This document shows, piece by piece, positions 36,249 through 48,737 of a stretch of 64,000 nt of DNA. The DNA is from Sporobolomyces roseus (lineage: Eukaryota; Basidiomycota; Microbotryomycetes; Sporidiobolales; Sporidiobolaceae), in contig JADILM010000003.1 of NCBI GenBank assembly GCA_016617785.1, positions 186,001-250,000 on the forward strand. Direction: 5' to 3'. Numbering within the stretch: the first letter of the stretch is position 1; each line of letters begins with the position of its first letter. The notes beneath the pieces are model-generated. The model was not told the DNA's origin. It saw only the letters and a list, made by a program, of their open reading frames with translations, and made no database searches. Both the position numbers and the translations under genes were made by a program.

Positions 36249-37276
36249 GATGAAAAGTCGGTGTCGATTATCGTTGGAGGATCAAAGAGTGGCGGAACAC
36301 GTGAACAGCGAGAGGTGTGGGGGATGGGAAGAGAGTTTTTCGATTTCTGTAGCGTGAATTCGGCGAGGGGAAGATCGATTCGATTGGGAACTCGAGACGA
36401 AGTTGGTGCAAGTAGCTTATCGAAAGTAGAAGATATGTTCAAGAACTTGTAAGAACTGAAGGAGGCTCTGAAAAGACGATCGTGGGCCGGAACAAAAGGG
36501 AGGAGAGAGAGAACGCGTTGAACGAGTGATCAGCTGAAGCTCCCTTCGACTCTTGATGCATTGACAGTAGAGAGGTTTACAATAGACTCACCTAATGTCT
36601 CGATCCGAACTAGCGAAGGTGTCACCGAGAGCGAGGAAGCGGCGTGTCCTGAATCAAAAGAACTTCGGTTCGTTGAGGCAAACAAAGTGAAATCAGTACA
36701 GTGATCAAGAAGTGAGGGACCAATGAGGAGTATGGATGGAGGTAACAGTGCTTCTTCCAAGCAGGAGCGTGTCGAGAGGGACTCGTGTGGTTGGGAATCG
36801 TTTCAACGTTGAGGGATCGCAGTGAACTAATCGGAACTCACCTGTGATGGACTAGTCTAGTACAGCGTAGCCTAAGTTAAGCTTCCTACGTTGATATGCG
36901 AGAGTTGCGTAAAGTATCCGAGAATATCCTGCAAGCGAAAATGTTGGAAGAGAGAGAGAGAGCGGCTCTGCAGAGGACTTGGCCTCGTCCGCAAGATCCG
37001 AAAAAAGTTTCGCAAGTCGATGACTTTTGACGACTTTCGACGAGTCTCATTTATACAGCTCCGAATCGCCTCTCCTCCCACTGCTCGCAAGAAAAGGAGC
37101 AAGTTCTCGGAGAAATATTTCAACGGGAGAGCAAGTTGCTATGCGAAGGAAATGTGCTAGATTTGCATGGGATACAACAAACAATATAGCAGCACAGACG
37201 TACGAGAAGATTGCGAGTGTTGCGAAACCACAGATCACGACAATAGAAGGGAATTTCCTTCTCGAAACATCTGCTT
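36249..37276 (-). other. Leader of the RRM gene with two probable 5' UTR introns, then MTO1 trailer
   Basis: On the minus strand a CACAG|GTGAGT donor at 36841 pairs with a TTCAG acceptor (intron 36649..36841). A TTAG|GTGAGT donor at 36591 pairs with a CTACAG acceptor (intron 36347..36591). This leaves a 57-nt noncoding exon (36592..36648). The rest up to 37276 is MTO1 trailer and promoter, with TTGCGAAA at 37220..37227 and its reverse at 37008..37015. Confidence 0.5.
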
Positions 37277-40177
37277 TTAGACGAAAGCGGTTGAAGACTC
37301 GAACTCTGCTCTCCTCGCCGCTCCGTTCCTCACGTACTTCATCAGGGTCGCTAAGCTGGCTGGAGTGACTCCTTCGAGGCGTTTTGCTTGACCCTGCACA
37401 AGTTTCGTTCGAGAGGTGATCAGTTTCGTCCCGTCTGTCGAATGCTCTTCTGGATCTGACGGCACTCACGAGCGTCTCTGGACGAGCATCTTTGAGTCTC
37501 TGTCGAACTTCGTGACTCATACCCGGGAGCGTGTCGTAATCGACTCTTGAATCGATAAGCAAGTTTTCGTCTCGTTGGAACAGTGCGATGTCGTGAGTCT
37601 GTCGAAGTATGTGCTGCTTGTACTTGCCTGCGATTCCAATTCGTTCGAGAATAGAGGGATCGTCGACTGAAAGGGAAGGGACATGTTGAACGAGGCTTGA
37701 GATCGATACGCCCTTGTAGTGTAGAAGATCAAAGGCGCTAGCGCAGAGTTGCCCCCAGCATCAGCATTCGCGGGGAGAGGGAAGTACAGTTGCATATGAA
37801 GTTGCTCACCTTCGCTTGTGACCGTCTCGTCGAACTTCGAACCCTCTTGCAACCCACCATTCTGGCGACATTTTCCATTCCTCGAGCGAATTGATGCCAC
37901 GCTCGATCTCATCTTTCGCGTTAACGTATACACCCCATCTCTTGTCGCTGACAACGCCGACTCGTCTACCCTTCTCGGTCAAACGCAGATCGGCGTTGTC
38001 GGCTCTGAGCGAAATTCGATATTCGGATCGACTCGTAAACATTCGATCTGAAACATAGGCTGGTCAGCTCGAGGGTCGCATGAGAGCATACAACAGAGCT
38101 TACAAGGTTCTTTCACTCCTTTTGTGACGAGATCGTCGACGAGCACTCCGATGAATCCGTCCGCTCTCGACAGTATGAGTTCATCCTCGCCCAACGCAGA
38201 TCGTCCAGCGTTAATACCGGCGAGAACACCTTGAGCAGCAGCTTCCTCGTAACCTGTCGTACCGTTGATTTGTCCGGCAAGGAATAAACCCTGCATCGAT
38301 ATGTAGTGTCAGTAAATTCTGACGAGCGTGACTGTGAAGGCGTGACTCACGCCTATCCGTTTCGTTTCGAGAGTGTGCTTCAATTCTCTCGGATCGATAT
38401 GGTCATACTCAACACCGTATCCAGGTTGAACCATTTCGACGTTCTCCAAACCTGGAATCGTCCTCAACAATTCAAGTTGATTCTCGGCTGGTAGAGTGAT
38501 AGATATTCCGTTGGGGTAGATGAGATCTAGTACAGAGATGCGAGAGCGCGTCAGCACAGAGAGAACCGCAGCAACGCGAGAAAGAAAACGAAGATTAGGG
38601 ATTCGTGAGAGGGCAGACTGACCGGAGTCGTAACCTTCCGGTTCGAGCCAGACGGTATGACTCAGCTTGTCGCCGAATCTCAGCACTTTCGACTCGATCG
38701 AGGGACAGTAGCGAGGTCCTGTTTGGGCAAGGCAGAATTAGTGTTTCTCCTAGAGTTAGAGCTTGAATGTGCTCGTTCGCACCTTTGACCGTTTCTCGGA
38801 CGTGGACAGATTTGTGTATGTTGGCCTTGACGATAGCATGAGACTCTTGATTCGTCGCAGTCTGGTAGCAGTCGATTTGCTTATCCTGACAGTTTCGCAC
38901 GAGGTCGGTCAGCTCAAGTTGCTTGGGAGGTAGAGGTGGAGACCAAGGAGAGACTGACCTCGTTCTCGACTTTACGACTGAGAAAACTGAACGGTTTCGC
39001 CGGCATATCTCCTTGTTGAATGCCGAGTCCTTCGAATCGAATACTACCCTTTCTCAATCTCGGTGGAGTACCGGTCTTGAGCCTTCCGAGTTCGAAGCCA
39101 GCCTCACGAAGTGAGCGAGACAGTGAGAATGCGGCGGGCTCGTTGATGCGACCGAAGGGAGTTGTTTCCATCCCGATGTGGGTTTCGCCTCCAAGAAACG
39201 TGCCAGTTGAGATGACTATGCTTTTGCAAGGTATCACCTCGCCGTCATCTGCAAGAGGCACGAAGAGCAACGTCAGTCCAAATCTTTGGGTGAGAGAAAG
39301 TAGCGATAGCAATTTACCGACCCTCAGTCCGATGATCTTTCTCGATCCTGAGCCTTCGCCTTGAGCAGGATCAGAGAGTACAATATCTTCTACACTAGCT
39401 TTCCTCAGTGATAGGTTGGGATAGCTTGACAGCGTGTGTTGCATCTCCCGTTTGTAGAGCTTGCGATCGATTTGTGCTCGATATCCCTGACCAAATCGAA
39501 GAAGAAGTGAGTGAGTGAGACGCATCGGAATGACGTTACATCGTGGACTTACGTGCACAGCTGGCCCTTTCGACTTGTTCAGAACATGAAACTGTATACC
39601 GGTCTTGTCTATCGAATATGAGAAAGCAAAGTTTCGTGAGCTCGCCTGTGCATGATCAACCAGAGGAGCAGAGCTCAAGACTCACCGCATATCCGTCCAC
39701 ATAGACCGTCGAGAGCATCGATCTCCCTCACTAGCGTACCCTTCCCTATACCTGCACTCGCGAAATGAATCAGATTCTTGCAAGCGAGTTGAACGAAGCG
39801 ACGAAGTCTGAGGGTTAATCCTCCAAAGCACTCACCGCCAAAACTTGGATTACAGCTCATTTCTACTCGTAGATCGACATGAGTACAACGAGAACAAAGC
39901 TAGAGTTGCAGAGGGAGAGTGAGAACTCACCTCCTATCGTATCGAGACGTTGAGTGATCAACATGGTCTTTGCACCAGCTCTTGCTGAAGCAGCTGCTGC
40001 CTCACAACCTGCATGACCTCCACCTATCACCAGAGTGTCGTAAGATTGAATATCGGGTGAATTATTGGCATTCGAACGAGTTGATTGAGAGAAGAATCGA
40101 GGGAAGCGGGAACTGGTCGATCCCAAGCGGGGTGGTATGGTGTAGAGTGCAGCTCTGAGCGTGTTTCGTTGTAGCAT
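37277..40177 (-). CDS. MTO1: Mitochondrial tRNA uridine-34 modification enzyme MTO1 (MnmG/GidA family)
   Basis: Thirteen exons: 39931..40177, 39836..39862, 39686..39751, 39553..39608, 39318..39486, 38959..39248, 38783..38885, 38623..38718, 38351..38526, 38104..38290, 37810..38047, 37470..37737, 37277..37393; 679 aa. The FAD enzyme works with MSS1/GTPBP3 to add carboxymethylaminomethyl groups at wobble uridine. [13 protein letters not shown], with later Arg/Ser residues, is a mitochondrial presequence. Then come the FAD motif [76 protein letters not shown] and [15 protein letters not shown], all typical. The C-terminal tRNA-binding part is complete, ending FESSTAFV. A 27-nt second exon sits inside the CNPSFGG motif. 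Confidence 0.96.
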
Positions 40178-41357
40178 GATCGAAGGGAGGCAAATGAATG
40201 GACCCCTGAAGAGACTGCAACTCCTTGCAACTTTTTTTTTCGCCTCTCTCTCTCTCTTTCCTCTCCCGTCACTTCGTCTCAACTTTTTCAGCTTCCGATT
40301 ACAGATAGAAACAGCACTGGATCATCTCAAGAACAGTTCCATCACTTACAACACCCAAAGGCGCTCCAAACTTATTCCACTTTCCAGCTCACAACTTTTC
40401 AACCCTTCTTCACATCCGCAACCTATTGCATGAATGACTATAGTGGTTCCCACACAATTCCATGAAGACCAGCTCGCTCCATTCTCTCTCTTAAACTCCA
40501 TTCTCTGCTTAGACCCACTTTATCTCGACCCTTTCTTTCTTCCCTCTCCCCTTCCCCTTCCCCTTCCCCTCAGCAAAACCATGGCAGTCAGGTTCTTCGC
40601 CACCTCTTCATGAGGACCATTGGATGGTGATCAACCGTTACGTTCGTGGAAGATTCATATCTTTTCTCCCCTTCCTTTTTCACCTCTACTCGCCTCTGTT
40701 TCAGATCCTTCGTCAACAAGCACTTTTCTCCGGGGAATGTTTGGGCGGAGGAGATGGTGCAGCTCAGGAGGGTAGCAGGGTGGGAGGAGTTCAATGGGGA
40801 GTAATAAAAGGCACGTGTCGACAAAGGAAACTTCGTCGAAAGAGTTTTAGGTACCCTATCAATCGTCTGCCGTTCGTTTCCCCCTCGTCGAACTCGGTTA
40901 GTTGTCGGATGCCCTCGGTCAAACGAGGTGCAGATGCTTCTCATCAAATTCGGAACAGAGGGAGACGGAGGCGACGTCGAATTCCATGTTGGATTCGCGG
41001 GATCGGTTTGCGACTCTTTGGATCAACCGTGTGGTCGGGTTACCCTCTATTTGAAGTAGTTCACGACTCGACATATTTCTTTTGCGCTATCTCGCTGTCA
41101 ATCATATCGATTATTTTCAACGAAATCTATTCAAAGTTGCGAGAGTACTTGGGAGACCCTCTCAGTAACGCAATGAGTTTCGACCGGAATCGTTGCAGAG
41201 TGCGACAGGAACGTCGACTAGTCGATAAAGGGTAGCTTGCGAAATTGAGACGTCACTTTGTCGATTGCGAGTGTCAAATTCGGCTCTCGCTCTTCGCTCT
41301 CTCTCTTCTTCTCTTCTTTCACTACATAGAACATCTCTCAAAAAGCACTCTTCAAAT
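40178..41357. other. Intergenic, about 1.2 kb, divergent promoter region
   Basis: It lies between MTO1 and the Hva1-TUDOR gene. It includes pyrimidine-rich tracts (about 40240-40270 and 40540-40570), TTGCGAAA at 41237..41244, and a CT-rich leader before 41358. Open frames here have no splice or family support. Confidence 0.5.
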
Positions 41358-42794
41358 ATGACCAAAGCATCAGATCTCAAGGAAGGACAAGAAGTCTCGT
41401 AAGTTCACTTCTCGTTTCACGTTCTCTTCTTCCCCTCCTCTCGATCTCTTCCTTCCCTTTCCATTTTCCCCACTCGACTTTTCCACTTTGGCCCCCCCTT
41501 TTTGCATTCTTCCTTCGCGCACGGTCGTCGTTTTCGCCTTTACAACATGCGAATAATTGATCACTTCGACTCGATTCATCGATTTCAACTCCTTCCGTGA
41601 CGCACGAAACTGACTCTCACTCTTTTCGATCGAAAATTTACTCGGTCAGATGGAATTACGGTGGAGGACAACCTACTGGTACCGTCGAAGCAGTCGTACC
41701 CGAACACGATACGATTCAGACAAAGGGCGGAAAGGAAGTCTCGAGGAACGGAAGTGAGTTCTCGCTTCGTCCTTCTCTTCGCAATCGCAAAAAGATCCGT
41801 CAAAACCGTGTCTGATGAACCACTTTCGATCGTGTTTCCGACTCCTCCAGCCGAAGAAGATCCTGCTGTCGAATTGAAGGCCAGCTCGGGAGTGAGTCTT
41901 TTATTCACCCGACGTTTAAAAGGGTTTCGTGGCTAACATTCATCTCTGTTGATCTCCTCCCTAGAACAAAGCCATCAAGCTCGCTCACGAACTCAACGAC
42001 GTCGATGAAGGTACGACCGGTGACAAGACTTCGAAAGCTAAGCAAGAAGCTTCGAAAGACGGAAAGGAGGTGAAGACCAACAAAGAGGCAGAGGCAAAGA
42101 ACGAGAAGAAGGAAAAGGACCAGCAGGAGGAATCGAAAGAAGCCGACAACAGTGACGACAAGGCTAAGGAAGCTGAGGAGAAAGACGAGAAGTCTGGCGA
42201 GGAAGGCGGCGAGGGAGCAGAGGAGAAAAAGGAGAAGACTACAAAGCAGAAACAGTCTGAAGGCGGAAAGAAGGGTGCTGCCAAAGTACGCTTCAAAGTC
42301 TTTTCGAAACTCCATATACACCTGGGCTGATAGCAGTCCCACACTCGATTGACAGGCCAACAAGGGCAAGACCGTTCCCGCTAAACGCACGGCGACTGAA
42401 GGTACTCGCAAGAATCCTCGTCGTGGAGCCACCGAACGCGCAAAGAAGATTGACACTGAGGAGAGCGAAAGTGAAGTCGATGAGGAAGAAGAGGATTATG
42501 AGGAGGAGGAAGAGAAACCAAAGGTTCGTTCTAAAACCAACCATTTATCGCATTCGCCTTCTCGAAGCTGACTCCAGGTTTGTTCAACAGAAGGGCGCAA
42601 AGAAAGGAGGACGTGCCGCTAGCAAGACTGCCAAGTCAAAGGCAACCGTAGATGATGAAGATGATGAAGAGGAGGAAGATCTCGAGATTCACTCGGACGA
42701 CTCGGCCAAAACTAGGCAATCCAAGGGAGGAAAGAAAGGAGGAAAGAAGGGAGGAAAAGCTCCCCCCGCGAAGAAGGCTAAGACTGACAAGTAA
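41358..42794 (+). CDS. Hva1-type TUDOR domain protein with Lys/Glu-rich tail
   Basis: Six exons: 41358..41398, 41650..41753, 41851..41891, 41965..42285, 42356..42523, 42591..42794; 292 aa. Residues 1-75 form the small TUDOR-like domain named after hypervirulence-associated protein 1 (Pfam Hva1_TUDOR): VSWNYGGGQPTGTVEAVVPE, HDTIQTKGGKEVSRNG and DPAVELKASSGNKAIKLAH. The first exon codes only 14 residues and is separated by a long 251-nt intron. The remainder alternates Lys and Glu, ending with Gly/Lys repeats and AKKAKTDK, so a chromatin or nucleic-acid association is plausible. The domain's function is poorly known; the family name reflects one early report and does not by itself imply virulence. 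Confidence 0.88.
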
Positions 42795-43681
42795 TTTCGT
42801 CTTTGAAGTAGAAAATGTTTAGTTTATCGCTGTAATTTTCTGTTGAAGTCCAACTTTTCGTTGTAGTCCTCCGCTGCGAGTTATCATCGAGTCTGCGTTG
42901 TGGTGATTCGAGTTCGAGACAGCTTCGTGCGAGCTGTGAGCGGAAGAGCGAATTCGGGCAGAGGAGCACCATCTCTCCTCGATTCTGAAGCTCGACTCGC
43001 AAGAGGAGGTTTCTCTTGCGGCTCGCGTTCTCGCGTATGGATTTGAATACCTACTCGTGACTCGCCGGGTATCTTTCGCGCTTGACGATTTCGACGTCGT
43101 TCCTTTCGAACCCTCGCGAAATTGACGAGTCCGGTGACTGACAACTCGATAGCACACAAGCTTTACGTAGACGTTGCGAGACATTGATAAATTCCTCCAG
43201 GGTCTTGTCCAATTTCGTTAGCTGCGTTGTGAGGTCCTTCGTATCAGGACTTGCGAAACTTTCTTTAGCCGAAATGCAAAAGTCTAACGACGACCATTGT
43301 ACTCGCTTGCCCCGCAGTGGTGCTAAGGTTGTAGTAACTCTATCTTTTGGGTAACGCATCCGGAAGGCTCCCGATAGAACGGCCCAACAATCGCGAAAGA
43401 CGGGTGAGCTTTTCGCACCTCACGACCCCTTTTGAGGCTCCGTGACAGAAACCCGCCAGCGTCTAATGAGCTTCGCGAACCAGTCTCGAGCTGTGCGATA
43501 GAACGACACCCACTCGTCAGACTCAGGATCTGATGAAGAAGGAATTCTTTGGCAATCGAGGATTAAAGCGACTTGTTTCTCGCGGTCTAGACGGTGCACG
43601 AGTTTGATAGCTCAACGATATGTTTGCAACATGCACGAAAGGTAAAGACGAACTAGGGTAACAGTGGAAACGGGTATAAAG
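42795..43681. other. Convergent intergenic region, about 890 bp
   Basis: It lies between the stop codons of the TUDOR and CNH genes, unusually long for a tail-to-tail gap here. TTGCGAAA occurs at 43251..43258. A minus-strand open frame (42819..43184) has no family features or splice signals. No RNA gene could be supported. Confidence 0.45.
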
Positions 43682-46600
43682 TCAACGAGGAGGAAGGGAA
43701 GCGAGACATCGTATCGTCCAGGATTGACCAATCATCTCAGAGTAGAAGAGCTGCTGACTCTGATGGTGATTGGCGAGGAATTGAACGCTGGAAGATGGAT
43801 TGGGAGGGGATGCGAGCACAGGTGAAGAGAAAACCTTTGACGACGAAGTGGAGGTATCTTCGACTGCAACTGCTCTCACGTCGGAAGGACTAAACTTGAC
43901 TATAACAGTCTTGTCGCCCTCAAGAACGAGTAGTTGGACGTCTTGGGGCAGATGTTCTGTGTCTTCGGAATTTGACTCGGTAGGGAGGGTCCAGCTGATC
44001 GGTCGCTTGATGACTGTAGCAGTAAATGGTAAGAAGAGATCAGCTAGTGAAGACCGAAGACGGAGATGATTGTGAATATGACTTGCCACTCTTCCCATCA
44101 GAGGTGACGATACCCGATAAAGAGTCGCCTTTCGTCACTAGAAAGAGACCGGGCGAACCGTTTCCACCTCGCATAGCAGCGCCACGGAGTAACGAAATCG
44201 GAGACAGGAGCGGAAGATCTGACTGGCCAGGTTCGGGTTTATTGATCACGTCTGTATAGAGAGGAGGAATGGTCCACGAAGACGATAAAACGCCGGAAGG
44301 AACTGGTGGAATGAAAGGTAATTGCGTGAAAGTAGTGTAAGGAGACGAGGTGTTCTTTCGTGTCGCGCTCGGTGCAGAATCGAGGGTAGGAGCGGAGCGG
44401 GAGCGGGAGCGAGATTCGAGAGAGGGGGAAGGCGGGACTGAAGCTTCGGCTTGCGGTGAGTGTGATGTCGTCGAAGGGGCGACGGGAGGAGGAGAAAGTG
44501 AAGGCGAGCTAGGTCGATCTGAACGAACTCGACGAGAAGTCTCGACATGGTCGAGACCTGGAGGTGTAGCGCTCGTCGTGGGAAGTGTCTCAGAGGGTTC
44601 AAGCGCGTCTACGAGTGAGGTTGGCTCGGTCGTGTCTCGATAGGTGTCTGCGGCGCGACGTGAACGATGAGATCTTCGACCAACTCCTACTTCCCGCACT
44701 CGGACTGTCGACGGCTCGAGCGCGAATATCGTCTGTGCGTAGATCAAGTCTGGAGGAGGGTGACAGAAGGGTTAGCTGGAATCGCTGCGGAGAGGAGGAC
44801 AGGATCTCTGCCTCACAAATATCGACCAAATCATTCCCTTGAAGCTGCAAGTCGATACTTCGAGGAGTTTCGGGAAGAACGAAAGTGCGGTTGAGTGAAA
44901 GGGAGATGGAACGAGCGCCCTGTAAGATCAGGCGAAAGGTAAGTAAGAGAAGGCGGAATCAAGCTGAGTAAGACTGACTGTGAATAGCTCAATTCTCTCT
45001 CCTTCGCCTCCGCACAAGACTGCGAGATAGGTACGCTTCTTCGTCTCTGTTGCTCTCATCAGTCGAGCGCCCCGTGTCCGAGCAAGCTTGACGTACTCGA
45101 GCGTTGACGAACTCTGGCAAAATCAGAAAGAAGAGTCAACATGGTGTCGTCACAGGACACGAGAGACTAGTATACCTTGGCACCTGATTCTTGACGCTCT
45201 TGACTCGATGTTGGTATCGTTGGATAGGTGTCTGGTTGAAGCGAAGACTGGCGGGTTCGAGACTTGAATTCTCCCGAGAGGCTGTCCCTTTGACCTGTTC
45301 TTGCTGAGCTTGATGGATCCTCCGAGACTGTCGCCGAGGATTGAGAGACAGTGTTGACGTCACCGTCACGAGACGAGCGCGAGTCTGGATTCCCCTCAAC
45401 AGCAGCAGCTCCATTGACAGTCCACCTTTTTCTTGATCTTGCGTCCATGCTTCTACCTTCCAATGCCATCACGTCATCCGAAGAGATACCGAGACCGGCA
45501 GTTGCTGTCGGTGGTGGGCCATCTGTGACCGCTTCTATCAGCGATAGTAGAGATGAATCCCGATCTGAGATGGCTGGCGATAAGGCGAAAGGAGAGCGAG
45601 CGACAAGTCGAGGAATTGGTTGAGACAGGGAGGATTCGAGGGTAGATGAAGCGGGAGTGGGAGTTGCTAATGGGGCTGACAACGAGGAGATTCGGTCTTG
45701 ATCGCCATCGTTTACAGAGGAAGATTGTCGAGAGGTGTTTGAAGTTGAGTCCAAACTCGATGGCGTTTCGAAAGAGTTTCCTCGCCCACTCTGACTTTCC
45801 CGACTGCTTGTAGCTTGTGCGGTCGAGAATTGCGTAACGCCGAGATCCATTCGACTCCTCCTCCTCGAGATCGTTGCCGTGGAACCTCTTCGATGCGCGA
45901 TGTGATCTATAGACGATGAGTGACGAAGTGGTCGAGATGTCGAGGGAGTTACGGTGGTCGTACTCGATAGTGATCCTCGTGGAACCGATGAGACTGCTCT
46001 GACGATACTTCCGTTACTGAGACTGGCGATAGAGTTGTTGCGAGAGAACGAGCGAGAAGTCGGAGAAACAGGTCGAGCGCTACTTGTTTCCAAGTAAGCG
46101 GAGCCGGGACGTCGGCGATCCGAGTGAGAGGAGTTTGGCGTATAAGCCGGCGGCGAAGAATCGAGAGGAAATCGATACTGATCAACCGGTAGCGAGAGAT
46201 TTGATGGCGAAGGTACAGTTCGAGATGCTGATGATGTGTGAGTAGTCTTTCCTTTTCCCTTGGAGACCACCTCGGATAACAGACTCGAAGGATGTCGAAG
46301 GACGATAGCATCCTGGATGAAAGGGTAGCCATCTCGAAGTTCAATCTCGTTCATCTTCCTCTCAATCAAAGCTCGAATCCCATCAAGAGGATACACTGTA
46401 GTGCGAGACAACTCAGTTTACTGGTGTACTACAGAGATGAGAGAAAAGTATTAACGTACCTCGGATATGATCATTCCTTCCAGCAATTGCGAGCAGAATG
46501 TTGCTCCGCTCGTTCAAGATAGCCAACGCTTTGAACTTGGTTCTTTTAACGAGGCTCATCGGACGTCTCGTGCTCTTCCGCTTCTTGTTCCCGAGTTGCG

Positions 46601-48227
46601 GTAGAGGTAGACTTCCGGGAAGAGGTAGCGGCACTATTCTCAACCACAAATATCAGCTCCGATCAGCGGAGCGAGAGAGAGGGAGCGAGTGCTTACTGAA
46701 ATCGAGTCCAAAGGAGGTTCCTGTTCACTTACGATTTTAAGGTTAGCTTTCGTATCCTCTATGGAAGAGCCGAGAGTAGTGCAAGGACATACCAATCAGA
46801 AGGTACTTGTCGTCCAATATTGCACCACACAAGGGCGGAGCGACTCGACTACCGGAAAGGGAGGGTGTGAGAGTGACGACTGAGACCCCTATTGACTCGA
46901 GGGATGGAGGTGAGGGGGCAGAGGCTGAATGATGTAAGGAAGAAGCTTGTGGTGATCTCGAGAGTTGGGGCGAGGCGACTTTCTGAATTCGGCTAGAAGG
47001 AGAGTTTCTCATCGAAACGGACCTCCCGAACGAAGCGATAGTCCTCGAGAGTCTCGGCGAAGTATCTGGTCGAGGAATCATTCTCCCAGGAACCTCCATC
47101 GATTGCCCGACTCGAGAAGCGTTTGGCGAGGGAGGTAGGCTAGGTGGGAGGCTTGAGGATCGAGCATGCTGATTCGGTTGAAGGGAGCTACTCGGTCGAA
47201 GCTGTGTTTCGGAAGAAGAGGAGAAGCGGTCGAAGTATTGAAGGGGACGAGGAGTGGTGACGTCGGGGTTTGGCGAGGTTGACGGAGAAGGTGATGGAGA
47301 TTGTTGTTGCGAAGGGAATCGAGGTGAGGAACCGGAAGATCGTGGTGAGCGATTTAGTAAGCTCGAGAGGAATGATCGAGCCCCTCGAGGCACCTGACGA
47401 GGTTCTAGGAGCTGATTGGTTGAGAGTTGTGCGAGTGGACCATTAGCGACACTTATAAACGGTTGCGAATTGTCGGAAGTCGTCGAACCGATTGGCGAAC
47501 ATGGCGTAGCGGGCGAGGGGTCAAGAGGAGATCCATTCCGACCGGCGCTGATGTCGTGTGATGCCGAATGTCCGACGTTCGAAAGTGCCGCTGTCTCAAT
47601 CGATGTCCTTCGATTTTCAAGCGTTCGTTCTGCGAGCCTTCGGTGTTCTTCCTTCCGCCTTCTAGCCGCCTCACTGCTATCCTCCTCACCCCCTTCTAAA
47701 CCTCCTACATCCTCCGAAAGTCGAGACGTTCCCGGTCGTACGCCTGTCGAGTTTCCTTCCTCGGAATCTACGAACGAAGAGAGTGAAAGCCGAGGTCTCT
47801 CATCGCTGAAGGTTCCTCTGCTGTCGTGTCGAAGGTCAAGGTGCTGATTCGACGTATCGTCGACTCCGTATGAGATCGTTGGAAGGGAGATTGGTGTGCG
47901 AGGTGGAAGTTCGAATAAGGCAGCGTTTTCGCTATCCACTTCGCATGAATGTCCCTCTAGCTCTATCGCTCGTACTCTTATATCGTCTTCGTCTATCCAC
48001 TGTCCTCTATCGACGTCCTCTTCTCCTTGCGACGGACTGTGCGTTCTATAGCACCCTGCCCCTCCTCCCTCTTGTCCTTGTCCTGAGTATTGTGGAAGGA
48101 AGGTGTGAATGCTCGGAACAGTGATAGATAATCTCGAGGGTTCCTGACTCCTTAGAGAGGTTGCAGACGAAGAGTCGGAGTGGGAAAAGGGTTCGTTCGA
48201 ATCGTCGTGCCGTTCCCCGTGCGGCAT
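43682..48227 (-). CDS. CNH (citron homology) domain protein with long Ser-rich inserts
   Basis: Eight exons: 46793..48227, 46697..46720, 46460..46633, 45176..46395, 44979..45113, 44817..44919, 44087..44749, 43682..44013; 1361 aa. Residues 1-460 are disordered and Ser/Pro-rich. The CNH beta-propeller begins at about 464 (AILDDKYLLIGTSFGLDFMP; then NERSNILLAIAGRNDHIRVY). It resumes after a roughly 370-residue Ser-rich insert (YVKLARTRGARLMRA, then YLAVLCGGEGERIELF, and DIYLIYAQTIFALEP). After a second insert it closes with GKSVIKRPISWTLPTES. The 24-nt exon and a GC-AG intron (44014..44086) are needed for frame. CNH domains bind small GTPases or membranes; no DH or kinase domain is present, so the role is open. 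The start is the first in-frame ATG. Confidence 0.82.
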
Positions 48228-48737
48228 GTACTGCACTTGACGCTCCTTGAGGTATGTGAGAGAAAGAAGCTGGACAGCCGGAAGGAGAAGGGGACAGTCG
48301 GCGATGAGGAGGAGGAGGAGGAAGAAAGGGAGGATTCGCGCGGGGTAAATTCGCCTCTTCTTCGACCCGGAGCGTGCGATAGAGCGACTTCTGAAAGGCT
48401 CGTATCGCCCCTGATAGGAGTCGGATGAATTAACCGAAAATAACTTCGCATCTTCGAATATTCGGTATTCGCAGGAGTGACTTCGCTCGATCCCTGGTTG
48501 GCGAGCGCCACGACTCGTGAACGTGCTAGAACCCACACTCAAAGCGACGAGAAGTCAAGAGAAACGGCACAAGTCAAGCGATCATTGCGAGAGAGCGGAA
48601 CGAGGGGAAAAGAACAGATTGAGAGGACAAATTCAGATTCGAGTAGGAAATGGGTATTTCTATGTGCAGTACGCAAGCGAGGAAGAGGGTATGAGTTGAA
48701 GTATCCAGGGAGTGCTGGCCTTGAAAGAATGGTTCCG
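48228..48737. other. Intergenic, about 510 bp
   Basis: This is the upstream region of the CNH gene. The frame stays open upstream of the CNH start to 48542 but has no ATG, so it is taken as leader. No other gene is supported. Confidence 0.45.

Noticed and set aside
41905..42456. 183-residue hydrophobic open frame on the minus strand
   Set aside because: It is antisense to the Lys/Glu-rich tail of the TUDOR gene; the reverse of AAG/GAG codons mimics Leu/Phe-rich membrane protein.
42819..43184. 121-residue minus-strand frame after the TUDOR gene
   Set aside because: Its composition is random-like (Arg/Ser-rich), it has no domain and no splice signals, and it lies in a tail-to-tail gap.
48228..48542. 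N-terminal extension of the CNH protein with a hydrophobic stretch
   Set aside because: The frame is open but has no ATG and no acceptor that would join an upstream exon, so it is read as leader.
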